A DNA stretch of 64,000 bases from CALMFG01 sp963674805 (lineage in GTDB: Bacteria > Bacillota > Clostridia > Christensenellales > CALMFG01). Shown piece after piece: positions 53,701 to 63,094 of the stretch (positions are counted from its first letter, which is position 1; every line of letters begins with the position of its first letter). The notes under the pieces were generated by a model. That model was given only the letters and a program-made list of their open reading frames with translations, was not told the origin of the DNA and searched no databases. Position numbers and translations under genes: made by a program. The stretch spans positions 62,001 through 126,000 of the forward strand of contig CAXXNY010000006.1 of NCBI GenBank assembly GCA_963674805.2, written 5' to 3'.

Positions 53701-55301
53701 ACCATGATATTTATTCGATTGAAGACCTGGCACAGCTGATTTTTGACTTGAAGTGCGCAAATCCGAGTGCGGATATTAATGTTAAACTTGTATCTGAGGT
53801 CGGCGTTGGCACGATTGCGGCCGGCGTTGCAAAAGGTTATGCGGATGTGATTTTAATCAGCGGATACGACGGCGGAACAGGCGCGGCGCCGAGAACGAGC
53901 GTACGCCATACCGGCCTGCCGTGGGAACTCGGATTATCCGAGACCAACCAGACGCTGATTATCAATAAACTCAGAAACCGCGTGAAGCTGGAAACCGACG
54001 GCAAGCTGTTAACCGGCAAGGACGTGGCGATTGCTGCGCTGCTGGGAGCTGAAGAATTCGGCTTTGCGACCACGCCGCTCATTACGATGGGGTGCGTTAT
54101 GATGCGTGTCTGTAACCTTGACACCTGTCCGGTCGGCGTTGCCACCCAGAATGAGGAGTTAAGAAAACTCTTTAAAGGCAAGCCGGAATACGTGGTGAAC
54201 TTTATGCGGTTTATCGCCGAGAACTTAAGGGAAACCATGGCGCGGATCGGCGTCAGAACCATTGATGAAATGGTAGGCAGAACCGATTTGTTAAAGCATA
54301 AAGACGATATTGCGCACTGGAAAGCCAGAACGGTGGATGTGACACCACTGCTTTACCAGCCGTATTCTGAAAACGCGTCTGACCGTTACCGTACGGTTAA
54401 GCAAAAACATAAGATGCAGCAGACCATCGATATGAGTACACTGGTTGCGCTCTGCGGCGATGCGGTTGAAAACAAGCGCCCGATGGATGCTTCACTCGAT
54501 ATACTCAATATCAACCGGACAACCGGAACAATATTGGGATCGATTATCAGTAAGACTCACGGCGGCGAAGGCCTGCCAGAGGATACGATTAACCTGACTT
54601 TCACCGGATCTGCGGGTCAGTCTCTGGGTGCGTTTGTACCCAAGGGCGTCACCATCCGGCTGATCGGGGATGCAAACGACTACCTCGGCAAGGGATTGTC
54701 GGGCGGGAAGCTGATCGTCCATAAATCCGATGATTTTACAGGAAAAGCGGAAGAGAATATCTTGGTCGGCAATGTTGCGTTTTATGGCGCAACCAGCGGC
54801 GAAGCGTATATTTCTGGTGTTGCGGGCGAGCGGTTCTGCGTCCGGAACTCCGGCGTACAGGCGGTTGTCGAAGCCGTCGGCGCACACGGATGTGAATACA
54901 TGACCGGCGGTAAGGTTGTCGTGCTCGGCGGTGTCGGCATTAACTTCGGTGCGGGCATGTCCGGCGGTGTGGCGTATATCTATGATGATAAAGACACGTT
55001 TGAGTCGCTGATGAACAAGAGCATGGCTGATCTGGAACGCGGATTGAAGGCAAGCGAACTCGACGAAATTAAAGCAATGGTGCAAAAGCACTATGACTAT
55101 ACAAAATCCAATAAAGCGAAGAAAATCTTAGACGGCTGGGATCAAAATAACCAAAAGTTCGTCAAGGTGATTCCGAGAGACTTTAAGCGGATGATGGATG
55201 CAATTGCGCAGGCCAAGAAAGACGGTATGAGCCAGGATGATGCTGAAATGCATGCGTTTATCAGGAACCGTGACGATGAAACGCGCCTGAGCGGCAACTA
55301 A
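50715..55301 (+). CDS. gltB: Glutamate synthase, large subunit
   Basis: A 1528-residue enzyme that uses glutamine, 2-oxoglutarate and reductant to make two glutamates. Domains in order: class II glutamine amidotransferase with nucleophile Cys19 (HDACGIG, preceded by a short propeptide), central domain, FMN-binding synthase barrel (GGTGAAPRTS), [3Fe-4S] Cys set in CNLDTCPVG and upstream MGCVMM, and the GXGXG beta-helix at the end. GAGG at 50701-50704 favours ATG 50715 over ATG 50706. gltD follows after 17 bases. Confidence 0.97.
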   Translation: MRLPRKQGLYDPHYEHDACGIGAVININGERTNAIIEQALTVLNNLDHRGARGNEENTGDGAGILFQIPDKFFRAQAEMNGFKLPKLGEYGVGMIFFCHDKAKRASLKKIVEEDVVKQGQTVLGWRVSPVNGEDLGQMARVSMPFVEQIFIRRSKDIKDEPAFERKLFVIRRMIEKRIATVDLVGAEYFYIASMSCRTVVYKGMLIPYQMKKFYLDLNDNRLESALALIHSRFSTNTFPSWERAHPYRMTIHNGEINTLRGNVNGMRAREASIKTDIFPTEVKDLMPIIDEDGSDSAMFDNCLEFMYLAGRPLSEVMMMMIPEPWEKNPYMPDDKRAFYRYNSCLMEPWDGPASIVTTDGISVCASLDRNGLRPSRYYVTKAGMLVLASEVGVLDIPESEVAVKERLHPGRMLLVDTEKKEIISDAALKDKFVKEYPYKDWLKRNEVKLSDLKATQTPVPDDKENLELYQTAFGYTFEDLHRILEPMVVRGIDPVGAMGNDAALAVLSDKSQLLYNYFKQLFAQVTNPPIDSIREEIVTGSKTWLGAMENLLDHSPQACRRISCDSPVLWNEELAAIRDVDKEGFKQTTISILFDAKRGGIGMKYKLDAIFDEADRAIENGFNLIILSDRGVNEDKAAIPALLACSALHHHLVGKGTRTKASIIVESGEPREVHHFCLLLGYGADAVNPYLAFATIENMVTSGMITEYDVKKAKERYMYALVKGIIKVLSKMGISTIQSYRGAQIFEAVGISYLVIDQYFKGTASRIGGVDLDIIANETVMRHQEAFLSYDGKDIKLSSGGMFNWRKEGEYHTINPETIVMLQQACWSGDYEKFREYAKLLNEHEGYSTIRSLLDFRYADKPLPIDEVESVESICMRFKTGAMSYGSISQEAHECMAIAMNRIGGKSNSGEGGERVERFTPDENGDSRCSAIKQVASGRFGVTSHYLSTAKEIQIKMAQGAKPGEGGQLPGEKVYPWIAKTRGSTPGVGLISPPPHHDIYSIEDLAQLIFDLKCANPSADINVKLVSEVGVGTIAAGVAKGYADVILISGYDGGTGAAPRTSVRHTGLPWELGLSETNQTLIINKLRNRVKLETDGKLLTGKDVAIAALLGAEEFGFATTPLITMGCVMMRVCNLDTCPVGVATQNEELRKLFKGKPEYVVNFMRFIAENLRETMARIGVRTIDEMVGRTDLLKHKDDIAHWKARTVDVTPLLYQPYSENASDRYRTVKQKHKMQQTIDMSTLVALCGDAVENKRPMDASLDILNINRTTGTILGSIISKTHGGEGLPEDTINLTFTGSAGQSLGAFVPKGVTIRLIGDANDYLGKGLSGGKLIVHKSDDFTGKAEENILVGNVAFYGATSGEAYISGVAGERFCVRNSGVQAVVEAVGAHGCEYMTGGKVVVLGGVGINFGAGMSGGVAYIYDDKDTFESLMNKSMADLERGLKASELDEIKAMVQKHYDYTKSNKAKKILDGWDQNNQKFVKVIPRDFKRMMDAIAQAKKDGMSQDDAEMHAFIRNRDDETRLSGN

Positions 55302-55318
55302 GAGGAAGGAGCAAACCA

Positions 55319-56785
55319 ATGGGAAAAGCCACTGGGTTTATGGAATATAACCGGGTTACCACGAAGGACATCCCGCCGGAAAAACGGCTGAAGAATTGGG
55401 ATGAATTTCATGTCAACCCGCCCGTTGAACAGCAGAAGGAACAGAGCGCGCGTTGTATGGACTGCGGCATTCCGTTCTGCCATACGGGAATAATGATTAA
55501 CAATATGGTATCGGGGTGTCCGTTAAACAACCTAATCCCCGAGTTTAATGATATGATCTACCGCGGCCTGTATGAAAAAGCATACGAGCGGCTGATGCTG
55601 ACCAATCCGTTTCCGGAGTTTACCGGACGGGTATGCCCGGCACCGTGCGAAGGATCCTGTACCTGTGCGCTGAACGGGGATGCAGTCACGATTAAAAGCA
55701 ACGAGCGCGTGATTATTGATACGGCGTTTGAAAACGGCTGGGTGAAACCAATTAAACCGGTCAGATCGACAGGAAAGCGCGTTGCGGTCGTCGGATCGGG
55801 GCCTGCAGGCCTGTCTGCGGCATACTTTCTTAACCGTGCGGGATATGACGTTACGGTATATGAGCGTTCGGACCGTGCAGGCGGCCTTCTGATGTACGGC
55901 ATTCCAAATATGAAGCTGGACAAAAATACAGTTTTAAGGCGCGTTAAGCTGCTGGAAGACAGCGGCGTGAAATTTGAATATAATACCGAAGTCGGCGTAA
56001 CAAAACCGCTGAAGGATGTAAAATCAGAATTTGACGCGGTGGTGCTATGCGGCGGCGCAACCCAGGCGCGCGATTTGAGCGCAAAGGGTAGGGAAAACGC
56101 CAAAGGCATCTACTACGCGGTGGACTTCTTAAAAGCCGCGACCGAAAGGCTGCTCGGCGGAAAAGCCGAAGGCAAAGAAGCGTTGGACGCCAAAGACAAG
56201 CATGTCGTGGTTATCGGCGGCGGAGACACCGGAACGGACTGTGTCGGCACATCTATCCGTCAGGGATGCAGGTCCGTGATTCAGCTTGAGATTCTGCCGG
56301 AACCGCCTAAAACAAGAACGGTGGACAACCCGTGGCCGCAGTATCCCAAAGTGCTGAAAACAGATTACGGCCAGGAAGAAGCGATTCACATTTACGGACG
56401 TGATCCGCGCGACTATGAAATGATGACCACGGATGTGGTGACCGATAAAGACGGCAATGTGAAAGAACTCAAAGCCGTTAAGGTGAAGTGGGAGAAAGAC
56501 GATGCCGGACGGTTTGTGCCAAAGCCGGTAGCGGGCAGCGAGACCACCTATAAAGCGGATATCGTTCTGCTGGCGATGGGATTCGTTGGGCCCGAGAAGC
56601 CCATGATTGAGGAAGGCAAACTCGTGACCGATATGCGCGGCAACATCAAGGGCGAAGGCTATAAAACCAACAGTGAAGGCGTCTTCGTTGCCGGAGATAT
56701 GCGGCGCGGACAATCGCTGGTCGTATGGGCAATCAAAGAAGGCTGTGAAGCCGCAAAGGCCTGCGACGCTTGGCTGAGCCGGTAA
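55319..56785 (+). CDS. gltD: Glutamate synthase, small subunit
   Basis: A 488-residue flavoprotein that feeds electrons from NAD(P)H to GltB. An amino-terminal Cys-rich domain (CMDCGIPFC, GCPLNN, CPAPCEGSC) carries two [4Fe-4S] clusters; VAVVGSGPAGLSAAYFL binds FAD and VVVIGGGDTGTDCVGT binds NADPH. AGGAAGGAG is a strong ribosome site. It is co-transcribed with gltB and ends at a terminator. Confidence 0.97.
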   Translation: MGKATGFMEYNRVTTKDIPPEKRLKNWDEFHVNPPVEQQKEQSARCMDCGIPFCHTGIMINNMVSGCPLNNLIPEFNDMIYRGLYEKAYERLMLTNPFPEFTGRVCPAPCEGSCTCALNGDAVTIKSNERVIIDTAFENGWVKPIKPVRSTGKRVAVVGSGPAGLSAAYFLNRAGYDVTVYERSDRAGGLLMYGIPNMKLDKNTVLRRVKLLEDSGVKFEYNTEVGVTKPLKDVKSEFDAVVLCGGATQARDLSAKGRENAKGIYYAVDFLKAATERLLGGKAEGKEALDAKDKHVVVIGGGDTGTDCVGTSIRQGCRSVIQLEILPEPPKTRTVDNPWPQYPKVLKTDYGQEEAIHIYGRDPRDYEMMTTDVVTDKDGNVKELKAVKVKWEKDDAGRFVPKPVAGSETTYKADIVLLAMGFVGPEKPMIEEGKLVTDMRGNIKGEGYKTNSEGVFVAGDMRRGQSLVVWAIKEGCEAAKACDAWLSR

Positions 56786-56800
56786 ACATATGAGCATACG

Positions 56801-56828
56801 AACAACCATCGAAAGGTGGTTGTTTTTC
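56801..56828 (+). terminator. gltBD terminator
   Basis: AACAACCA (56801-56808) pairs perfectly with TGGTTGTT (56817-56824), then T. Confidence 0.9.
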
Positions 56829-56866
56829 TTGTGTTTTATAATGCGTTATGCTACGATATCCGCAAT

Positions 56867-57727
56867 ATGAATGACAGTATGAAACAAACCAACTATGGAT
56901 ATTTATACCTGATCGCTACCGCGGTCATATGGAGCACCGGCGGCCTGTTGATTAAACTGGTGAATGCAAACCCGGTGTTTATTGCTTTTGGCAGGAGCTT
57001 TGTTGCCGCCATTCTTTTTTTGCCGTTTATTCCGTTTAAAAAGATTAAGTGGACGAAAAATCTGCTGATTTTATCGGGCGCTTATACGATCTGCCTGATT
57101 ACTTATGTCGTGGCGACGCGCCTGACGACGGCGGCGAACGCGATTGCGATTCAATACTCGTCTCCGCTGTTTTTATTTTTAGGGCTGATCTTTTTTAAAA
57201 AACAGTTTGATAAAACCAAGCTGCTGCCCATGGCGGCGATTTTGTTGGGTATCATAGCTTTTTTGTTAGAACCGTCAACCGGAAGCAATGTGATCGGCAA
57301 TCTGCTGGCATTGGTCAGCGGACTGCTGTTTGCGGTGGAGATTTATTACCTTGGATTTGATTATGATCTTCCGCCGGTAGCGATGTCCGGCCTGCTGAAC
57401 CTGTTATTATGTCCGGTTGCCGCATTGTTTGTGCCGTGGCGGTCATCACCCTGGCCGACGGACTGGGTCAGTATCGCGGCGCTGATTGCACTGGGCGCAT
57501 TCCAGATCGGCTTTTCGTATATGCTATTTTATATCGGACGGAGAACAGTGGATGCGCTGAATACCAGCATTATCTGCCTGATAGAGCCGGTGCTGAATCC
57601 GATTCTGGTGTTTTTATTTATCAGCGAAGTGCCGACGGTCTATGCACTGGCAGGTGCGGCGTTGATACTGGTCGGGCAGTTTTTAAACATCTACGCAGAA
57701 AAGCGAAAGAAGAGAATCACAGCATAA
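56867..57727 (+). CDS. EamA-family transporter
   Basis: A 286-residue drug/metabolite transporter with ten helices in two EamA repeats (YLIATAVIWSTGGLLIKL; LLALVSGLLFAVEIYYLG). The open frame extends upstream into the gltD terminator, so ATG 56867 or 56879 is the plausible start. No clear ribosome site is seen. Family members export amino acids or other metabolites; the substrate is unknown. Confidence 0.87.
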   Translation: MNDSMKQTNYGYLYLIATAVIWSTGGLLIKLVNANPVFIAFGRSFVAAILFLPFIPFKKIKWTKNLLILSGAYTICLITYVVATRLTTAANAIAIQYSSPLFLFLGLIFFKKQFDKTKLLPMAAILLGIIAFLLEPSTGSNVIGNLLALVSGLLFAVEIYYLGFDYDLPPVAMSGLLNLLLCPVAALFVPWRSSPWPTDWVSIAALIALGAFQIGFSYMLFYIGRRTVDALNTSIICLIEPVLNPILVFLFISEVPTVYALAGAALILVGQFLNIYAEKRKKRITA

Positions 57728-57760
57728 AAAAGCGCCCGTAAACGGGCGCACATTTTTTTA
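57725..57760. terminator. Bidirectional terminator between eamA-type gene and pgi
   Basis: A perfect seven-pair stem GCGCCCG/CGGGCGC with TAAA loop, A-run before and T-run after. Confidence 0.9.
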
Positions 57761-57764
57761 TCTT

Positions 57765-59162
57765 TTAGCAGGTGAATATAAAAGCGGAGTCACTGTCTTT
57801 GGGTGCAGTGAGTTCGGCGCGCTTTTCTTCATAGCCTTCTCTGCCCATCAGGGCAAAGGTGGCGATCTTGCCGGCTTCCACGCCGGGCTGGTTAAATGCA
57901 TCAATGTTCAGCAGTTCGCCGGCCGCCGCGGTCGCGATTTCATAAAATGCCAGTAATTTACCGAAGGCTTCCGCATCCAGCCGTTCCAGCGTAATCATCA
58001 TATTCATCTTGCCAGCACTGGTGACCGCGTATTCGGTCGCGGACAGCTCGGAAAGAATGAGCTTGTTGAGTGTCTGTTTTTGAAGATATGCGGCATCATG
58101 CAGGTCGATCGGCGAAACCGGAATCGTGAACGTATTCTTCGCATTCTCAACCCGGATAAAGGTGACGATCTTATCAAAGGGGCCTTCATTGTAAAGCTGT
58201 ACCTGGGAGTGCTGGTCGGTGACACCCAGCGCACGCACCGGTGTCTGGCCGCAGTGAACCGTGCTGCCATTGGCATCTACACGCTTGCCGAGCGATTCCG
58301 CCCACAACTGGGCATACCATTCAGCGGTATATGCGAGTCCGTCCGCGTACGGCATCTGTACCGAAATATTGACGCCCTTTTTCATCGCCGCAACGTGCAG
58401 CACCGCATACATAAACGCCGGATTTTTCGCAATATCGGCTGAGCGTGACAAGGTATCCATATCTGCTGCGCCCTTTAACATAGCGTCAATATCAATGCCG
58501 AGAACAGCGGCGGATAATAATCCAACAGGTGAGAAGACCGAGAACCGCCCGCCGACGCCGTCGGGTACGATAAAGGTTTTAAATCCGTTTTCGTCCGCAA
58601 TCCGCTTCATGTTGCCTGTTTCTTTGTCTGTGGTAATAAAGATATGGTCTTTATAGCTGCCGCCGACAGCGGCTTTCAGTTTGTCGAGTACAATTGCAAA
58701 CTGCGACACGGTTTCAACCGTATTGCCGGACTTTGAGATGACATGGAAAGCGGTCTTTTTAAGATCAATCACATCAAAGAAATCGCTCATGCCGTCCGGA
58801 TCGATATTGTCGATCACATAGAACTTCGGCGCATCCCGTCTATCGTCGGGCAGTTCGTTATGGTGCAGGTGCTTTAACGCGGTAAACAGCGCCTTAGACC
58901 CTAATGCTGACCCGCCGATACCGAATACCACGAAGGTGTCAAACTGTTTGCGGATTCCAGCCGCTGTATCGGCTAAGTCGCGGATGATGTCTGCCTGATT
59001 AAACGGCAGTTCGCGCCATGCGGTGGACGGGCGTTTTTGTTCCAGCGCCTCATAGACTGCGGCTGCTTTTGCTGTTTCCGGTTCAATTTCACTTGGGGTG
59101 AGTCCGTGCGCACCGATACTGCCGGCGAGCATATGGTTAAAATCAAAGGTTATTTTGCTCAT
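57765..59162 (-). CDS. pgi: Glucose-6-phosphate isomerase
   Basis: A 465-residue SIS-fold enzyme interconverting glucose 6-phosphate and fructose 6-phosphate. VFGIGGSALGSKALF, VISKSGNTVETVSQF and GGRFSVFSPVGLL are family motifs. The length matches the shorter bacterial group. GAGG 7 bases before ATG 59162 decides among three nearby ATGs. It is next to the rhamnose genes, which draw on the same hexose-phosphate pool. Confidence 0.95.
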   Translation of the reverse strand: MSKITFDFNHMLAGSIGAHGLTPSEIEPETAKAAAVYEALEQKRPSTAWRELPFNQADIIRDLADTAAGIRKQFDTFVVFGIGGSALGSKALFTALKHLHHNELPDDRRDAPKFYVIDNIDPDGMSDFFDVIDLKKTAFHVISKSGNTVETVSQFAIVLDKLKAAVGGSYKDHIFITTDKETGNMKRIADENGFKTFIVPDGVGGRFSVFSPVGLLSAAVLGIDIDAMLKGAADMDTLSRSADIAKNPAFMYAVLHVAAMKKGVNISVQMPYADGLAYTAEWYAQLWAESLGKRVDANGSTVHCGQTPVRALGVTDQHSQVQLYNEGPFDKIVTFIRVENAKNTFTIPVSPIDLHDAAYLQKQTLNKLILSELSATEYAVTSAGKMNMMITLERLDAEAFGKLLAFYEIATAAAGELLNIDAFNQPGVEAGKIATFALMGREGYEEKRAELTAPKDSDSAFIFTC

Positions 59163-59352
59163 CATTATCCTCACTTTATAAAAATATATTTAACATCGAA
59201 AGCCGCAGATACGCGCCGCTTCCGAGTTTATCGATTCAATTGAAATGCCGTATAAAAATATCATGATTATTATATATTGTAAAGGCAAAATCATGCAAGG
59301 CTGATTCTGCAGTCAGGCGGATCAAAGTACACCTGAAGGCCCAAGACCTCTA

Positions 59353-59382
59353 TTGACGCTGATACCGTTCACGTTATATACT
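59353..59382 (+). promoter_or_regulatory. Promoter of the rfbA-rfbC-rfbB operon
   Basis: TTGACG (59353-59358), 18-base spacer, TATACT (59377-59382), 39 bases before ATG 59422. Same design as the gltB promoter. Confidence 0.75.
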
Positions 59383-59421
59383 GGTTGAGTTGAAAAGAGT
59401 ATACGGAATATGAGGCAAATT

Positions 59422-60309
59422 ATGGATAGAAAAGGGATTATTCTGGCCGGCGGATCCGGCACACGATTATATCCGATCACCAAGGCTGTATCAAAACAGC
59501 TTCTCCCGATTTATGACAAACCTATGATTTATTACCCGCTGTCAACGCTGATGCTTGCCGGTATCCGTGAGGTGCTGATTATCTCGACACCGACGGATCT
59601 GCCTGCGTTCAAGCGTTTGTTCGGCGACGGTAAAGAACTGGGCATGCACTTCGAATATGCGGAGCAAAAAGCGCCGAACGGGCTTGCGGAAGCCTTCATT
59701 ATCGGCGAGACGTTTTTGGACGGGCATCCGGCTGCGCTGGTCTTGGGCGACAATATTTTTTACGGCAAAGGCCTGTCAAAGATCGTTCAGCGTGCGGCAA
59801 AATCCGATAATGCCGTTATCTTCGGCTATTATGTAAATGAGCCGAGCGCATACGGTGTGGTCGAGTTTGATGAATACGGTAAAGCTGTTTCAATCGAAGA
59901 AAAGCCCAAGAAACCAAAATCACATTTCGCGGTGCCGGGTTTATATTTTTATAACAGAGATGTCGTTGATGTTGCCAAACATATTAAGCCTTCCGACCGT
60001 GGAGAGCTGGAGATCACAAGCGTGAATGCACACTATCTTGAAATGGGCGAGTTGAATGTCGAGATATTGGGCCGCGGTATGGCTTGGCTGGATACCGGAA
60101 CATATGACGGGCTGAGTGAGGCATCAGTGTTTGTGGAGACTATCCAGAAGCGCCAGGGACTCTATATTTCCTGTATTGAAGAGATCGCATACCGGATGGG
60201 TTACATCGACAAGAAACAGGTCATTAAACTGGCGCAGCCGATGAATAAAACGGACTACGGCCAGTATCTTGAAAACATCGTGAACATGGAAGGCTTTTTA
60301 GGAGATTAA
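59422..60309 (+). CDS. rfbA: Glucose-1-phosphate thymidylyltransferase
   Basis: A 295-residue nucleotidyltransferase making dTDP-glucose. GGSGTRLYPITKAVSKQLL at the amino end, LGDNIFYG for the metal and EEKPKKPKS for the product pocket are RmlA motifs. GAGG (59412-59415) suits ATG 59422; ATG 59410 overlaps that site. It is the first gene of the operon. Confidence 0.96.
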   Translation: MDRKGIILAGGSGTRLYPITKAVSKQLLPIYDKPMIYYPLSTLMLAGIREVLIISTPTDLPAFKRLFGDGKELGMHFEYAEQKAPNGLAEAFIIGETFLDGHPAALVLGDNIFYGKGLSKIVQRAAKSDNAVIFGYYVNEPSAYGVVEFDEYGKAVSIEEKPKKPKSHFAVPGLYFYNRDVVDVAKHIKPSDRGELEITSVNAHYLEMGELNVEILGRGMAWLDTGTYDGLSEASVFVETIQKRQGLYISCIEEIAYRMGYIDKKQVIKLAQPMNKTDYGQYLENIVNMEGFLGD

Positions 60310-60870
60310 ATGAACCGGTTTAAACGGATTAATACAGAGATAGACGGCATGTGCCTCATTAAGCCAGAAGCCTTAGGGGATGAACGCGGTTATTTCATGG
60401 AGACCTACCATAAGGAATCGTTTAAGGAACTCGGCCTTGAGATGGAGTTTGTCCAGGACAACCAGTCCAGTTCGGTTAAGGGTGTATTGAGAGGCCTGCA
60501 TTTTCAGCGTTCGCATGCACAAGGCAAGCTGGTACGCGTATTAAAAGGCGAAGTGTTTGATGTCGGCGTTGATTTAAGAGCGGGCTCAAAGACCTACGGC
60601 CGTTGGCAGGGCTATGTTTTATCCGCAGAAAATAAGCAGATGCTGTATGTGCCCGAAGGATTTGCGCACGGCTTTCTGGTATTAAGCGATATTGCGGAGT
60701 TCGCCTATAAATGCACGGATTTTTATCACCCGGAAGTTGAGGGCGGCATCATTTATAACGATAAGGACATCGGCATTCAGTGGCCAAAAGTCGCAGGCGG
60801 CATTCAGCTGTCGGACAAAGACAAGGCGCTCCCGACGCTGGCGGAATGCCGTTTTGAATATCAGGGATAA
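60310..60870 (+). CDS. rfbC: dTDP-4-dehydrorhamnose 3,5-epimerase
   Basis: A 186-residue cupin epimerase. GVLRGLHFQ contains the catalytic His and YVPEGFAHGF the product-site residues; QDNQSSSVKG is also typical. It begins immediately after the rfbA stop, with AGGAGATT as ribosome site, so translation is coupled. Confidence 0.96.
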   Translation: MNRFKRINTEIDGMCLIKPEALGDERGYFMETYHKESFKELGLEMEFVQDNQSSSVKGVLRGLHFQRSHAQGKLVRVLKGEVFDVGVDLRAGSKTYGRWQGYVLSAENKQMLYVPEGFAHGFLVLSDIAEFAYKCTDFYHPEVEGGIIYNDKDIGIQWPKVAGGIQLSDKDKALPTLAECRFEYQG

Positions 60871-60885
60871 CGAACAGGGGTAAAC

Positions 60886-61941
60886 ATGAAAACATATTTA
60901 GTGACCGGCGGTGCCGGATTTATCGGAGCAAACTATGTCAAGCTGGTGTTGAAAAACACGGCCGACGTCAAGGTAATCAATCTGGACGCGCTGACGTATG
61001 CAGGCAATCTCGAAAACCTCAAGGACGTGATGGATGATTCGCGTCATTTGTTTGTCAAGGGCGATATTGCGGACCGCGCACTGGCGGCGGAGCTTTTCAA
61101 GGAACACAATATCGACTATGTTGTTAATTTTGCGGCGGAATCGCATGTTGACCGGAGTATTGAAGACCCGGAGGTCTTTCTCAGGACCAACATCATGGGC
61201 ACCCAGTGCATGCTGGATGCGGCTAAGACCGCATGGCAGACCGGACGCGATGAAGAAGGCTACCCCGTTTATCGGGACGGCGTGAAATTCTTGCAGGTCT
61301 CCACGGACGAGGTATACGGCGCTCTGGGTAAAACCGGCTATTTCACCGAGACCACGCCGTTATCCCCGAACAGCCCGTACTCGGCTTCCAAGGCAGCGGC
61401 GGATATGATTGTCAGGGCTTATTTCATGACTTTTAAGATGCCGCTGAATATCACGCGGTGTTCCAATAACTACGGACCGTATCAGTTTCCGGAAAAACTG
61501 ATTCCGCTCATGCTGTCGAATGCGCGCAAGGATAAGGACCTGCCCGTCTACGGCGACGGCAGGCAGATACGTGACTGGCTGTTTGTGGACGACCATTGCG
61601 AAGCCATTGATTTGGTGCTTAAGAAAGCTGTTCCGGGCGAAGTGTATAATATCGGCGGACATAATGAGATGGAAAACATCGCGATTGTCAGGCTGATCTT
61701 ATCTTATCTGGACAAGTCCGATTCACTGATTAAGCATGTCCGCGACCGTCAGGGGCATGACCGGCGGTATGCCATTGATCCGGCTAAAATCAAAGCGGAT
61801 TTGGGATGGGAACCCAAGGTAATGTTTGATGAGGGAATTAAGAAAACCATCGACTGGTACCTGAGCAACGATGAATGGCTGAGCTCAATTTTATCCGGTG
61901 ATTATACGCAGTATTATGACCGGATGTACGGGGACCGGTAA
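60886..61941 (+). CDS. rfbB: dTDP-glucose 4,6-dehydratase
   Basis: A 351-residue extended SDR. LVTGGAGFIGANYVK binds NAD, STDEVYGAL carries the Asp-Glu pair of the dehydratase active site, and YSASKAAADMI holds the Tyr-Lys. It makes dTDP-4-keto-6-deoxyglucose. It is third in the operon, with the GT2 gene starting 10 bases after it. Confidence 0.96.
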   Translation: MKTYLVTGGAGFIGANYVKLVLKNTADVKVINLDALTYAGNLENLKDVMDDSRHLFVKGDIADRALAAELFKEHNIDYVVNFAAESHVDRSIEDPEVFLRTNIMGTQCMLDAAKTAWQTGRDEEGYPVYRDGVKFLQVSTDEVYGALGKTGYFTETTPLSPNSPYSASKAAADMIVRAYFMTFKMPLNITRCSNNYGPYQFPEKLIPLMLSNARKDKDLPVYGDGRQIRDWLFVDDHCEAIDLVLKKAVPGEVYNIGGHNEMENIAIVRLILSYLDKSDSLIKHVRDRQGHDRRYAIDPAKIKADLGWEPKVMFDEGIKKTIDWYLSNDEWLSSILSGDYTQYYDRMYGDR

Positions 61942-61951
61942 GGAGACTCTT

Positions 61952-62968
61952 ATGGGAATCAAAACGTCTATTCAGGCGGCGGCCGGAGTTCTGCTGCGTT
62001 ATGGGCCGAAGACTTTTATCCGCCAGACCGTTAACAAACTGAAATCACACAATTTTGAAAAGGCCGATCTGTTCTTAAACCAGGAACAGACCGTGCCTGT
62101 TCCTTTATTTTCGGATAAAGAAAAGCCGGTTAAGGGCTTGGTATCGGTAGTGATTCCGTGCTACAACCACGAAGCCTATGTCGGGCATGCGCTGACGTCG
62201 ATTTATAACCAAAGTTACCGCGATATTGAACTGATAGTGGTGGATGATGCGTCGTCTGACCGGTCGGCGGCAGTGATCGAAGGCCTGTTTGACCGCTGGA
62301 AGCCTGAGAAGCGGTTTTTGCGCCAGTTATTTATTCGGCACAAACAAAACAAAGGCGCCCATGATTCCATTGACGAGGCGGTGAACAAAAGCGCGGGAGA
62401 ATATATCGCTGTATTGAATTCGGATGACTATTATGACCCGTCGCGTTTTATGCTGATGACGGACGCGTTGGAAAAAGACGGGGCTGGTATTGGGTTTTCG
62501 AAAGTCGCGGTGGTGGATAAAGACGGCAATATCAAATCAAATTCGCCGTTCTCAGCGATTCAGCACCATATTGACAGCAGTCACATGTTCCTTAGTTTGT
62601 GTGCGGATAATCTTGCAATCAGCTCGGGGAATTTGTTCTTTAAGCGGAGCCTGATTGAAAAAATCGGTTTGTTTCGGGATTTTAAATACATTCATGACTG
62701 GGACTTTTTGATGCGTGCGGCACTGGAGACTCCTGTCTCATATTGCCCCAATACGACCTATTATTACCGGATGCACGAAACGAATTCATATCTTGCGCTT
62801 AAAGGCAACACGGTACTCTGTGACAGCGAAATGACTGAAATGCGGGCCCGGGTACTTCAAACCATTTTCGAACAGCCTGACCACGCACAGTACAGCAAAG
62901 AAGATTATCCGAAAATCATCGATTTATTATACCGTCGGCTGATGAACAGTGCGGGGCTAAAGCTTTAA
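61952..62968 (+). CDS. Family-2 glycosyltransferase
   Basis: A 338-residue GT2 enzyme. The amino 60 residues are an extra segment; then GLVSVVIPCYNHEAYVGHAL, VVDDASSDRSA and YIAVLNSDDYYDPSRF give the GT-A core. AGGAG with ATG 61952 is the best start. Placed directly after the rhamnose genes it is probably a rhamnosyl- or related transferase, but the sugar is not readable. Confidence 0.9.
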   Translation: MGIKTSIQAAAGVLLRYGPKTFIRQTVNKLKSHNFEKADLFLNQEQTVPVPLFSDKEKPVKGLVSVVIPCYNHEAYVGHALTSIYNQSYRDIELIVVDDASSDRSAAVIEGLFDRWKPEKRFLRQLFIRHKQNKGAHDSIDEAVNKSAGEYIAVLNSDDYYDPSRFMLMTDALEKDGAGIGFSKVAVVDKDGNIKSNSPFSAIQHHIDSSHMFLSLCADNLAISSGNLFFKRSLIEKIGLFRDFKYIHDWDFLMRAALETPVSYCPNTTYYYRMHETNSYLALKGNTVLCDSEMTEMRARVLQTIFEQPDHAQYSKEDYPKIIDLLYRRLMNSAGLKL

Positions 62969-63094
62969 GCGTTCGGTGCATGCGCTTTTAAAACCCGGCC
63001 AATTGGTGTATAATGCTTGAGAAAATAATTAAATTTCTGCGGATTTAATATCCGCAATATATATAAACGTTGTAAAGGATACGGGGGTTAAGCA

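Noticed and set aside
54492..55091. A 199-codon open frame antisense to the end of gltB
   Set aside because: It is a reverse-frame shadow of the GXGXG domain; no recognisable protein features.
56129..56809. A 226-codon open frame antisense to gltD
   Set aside because: It overlaps the NADPH domain of gltD and the gltBD terminator; no start signals.
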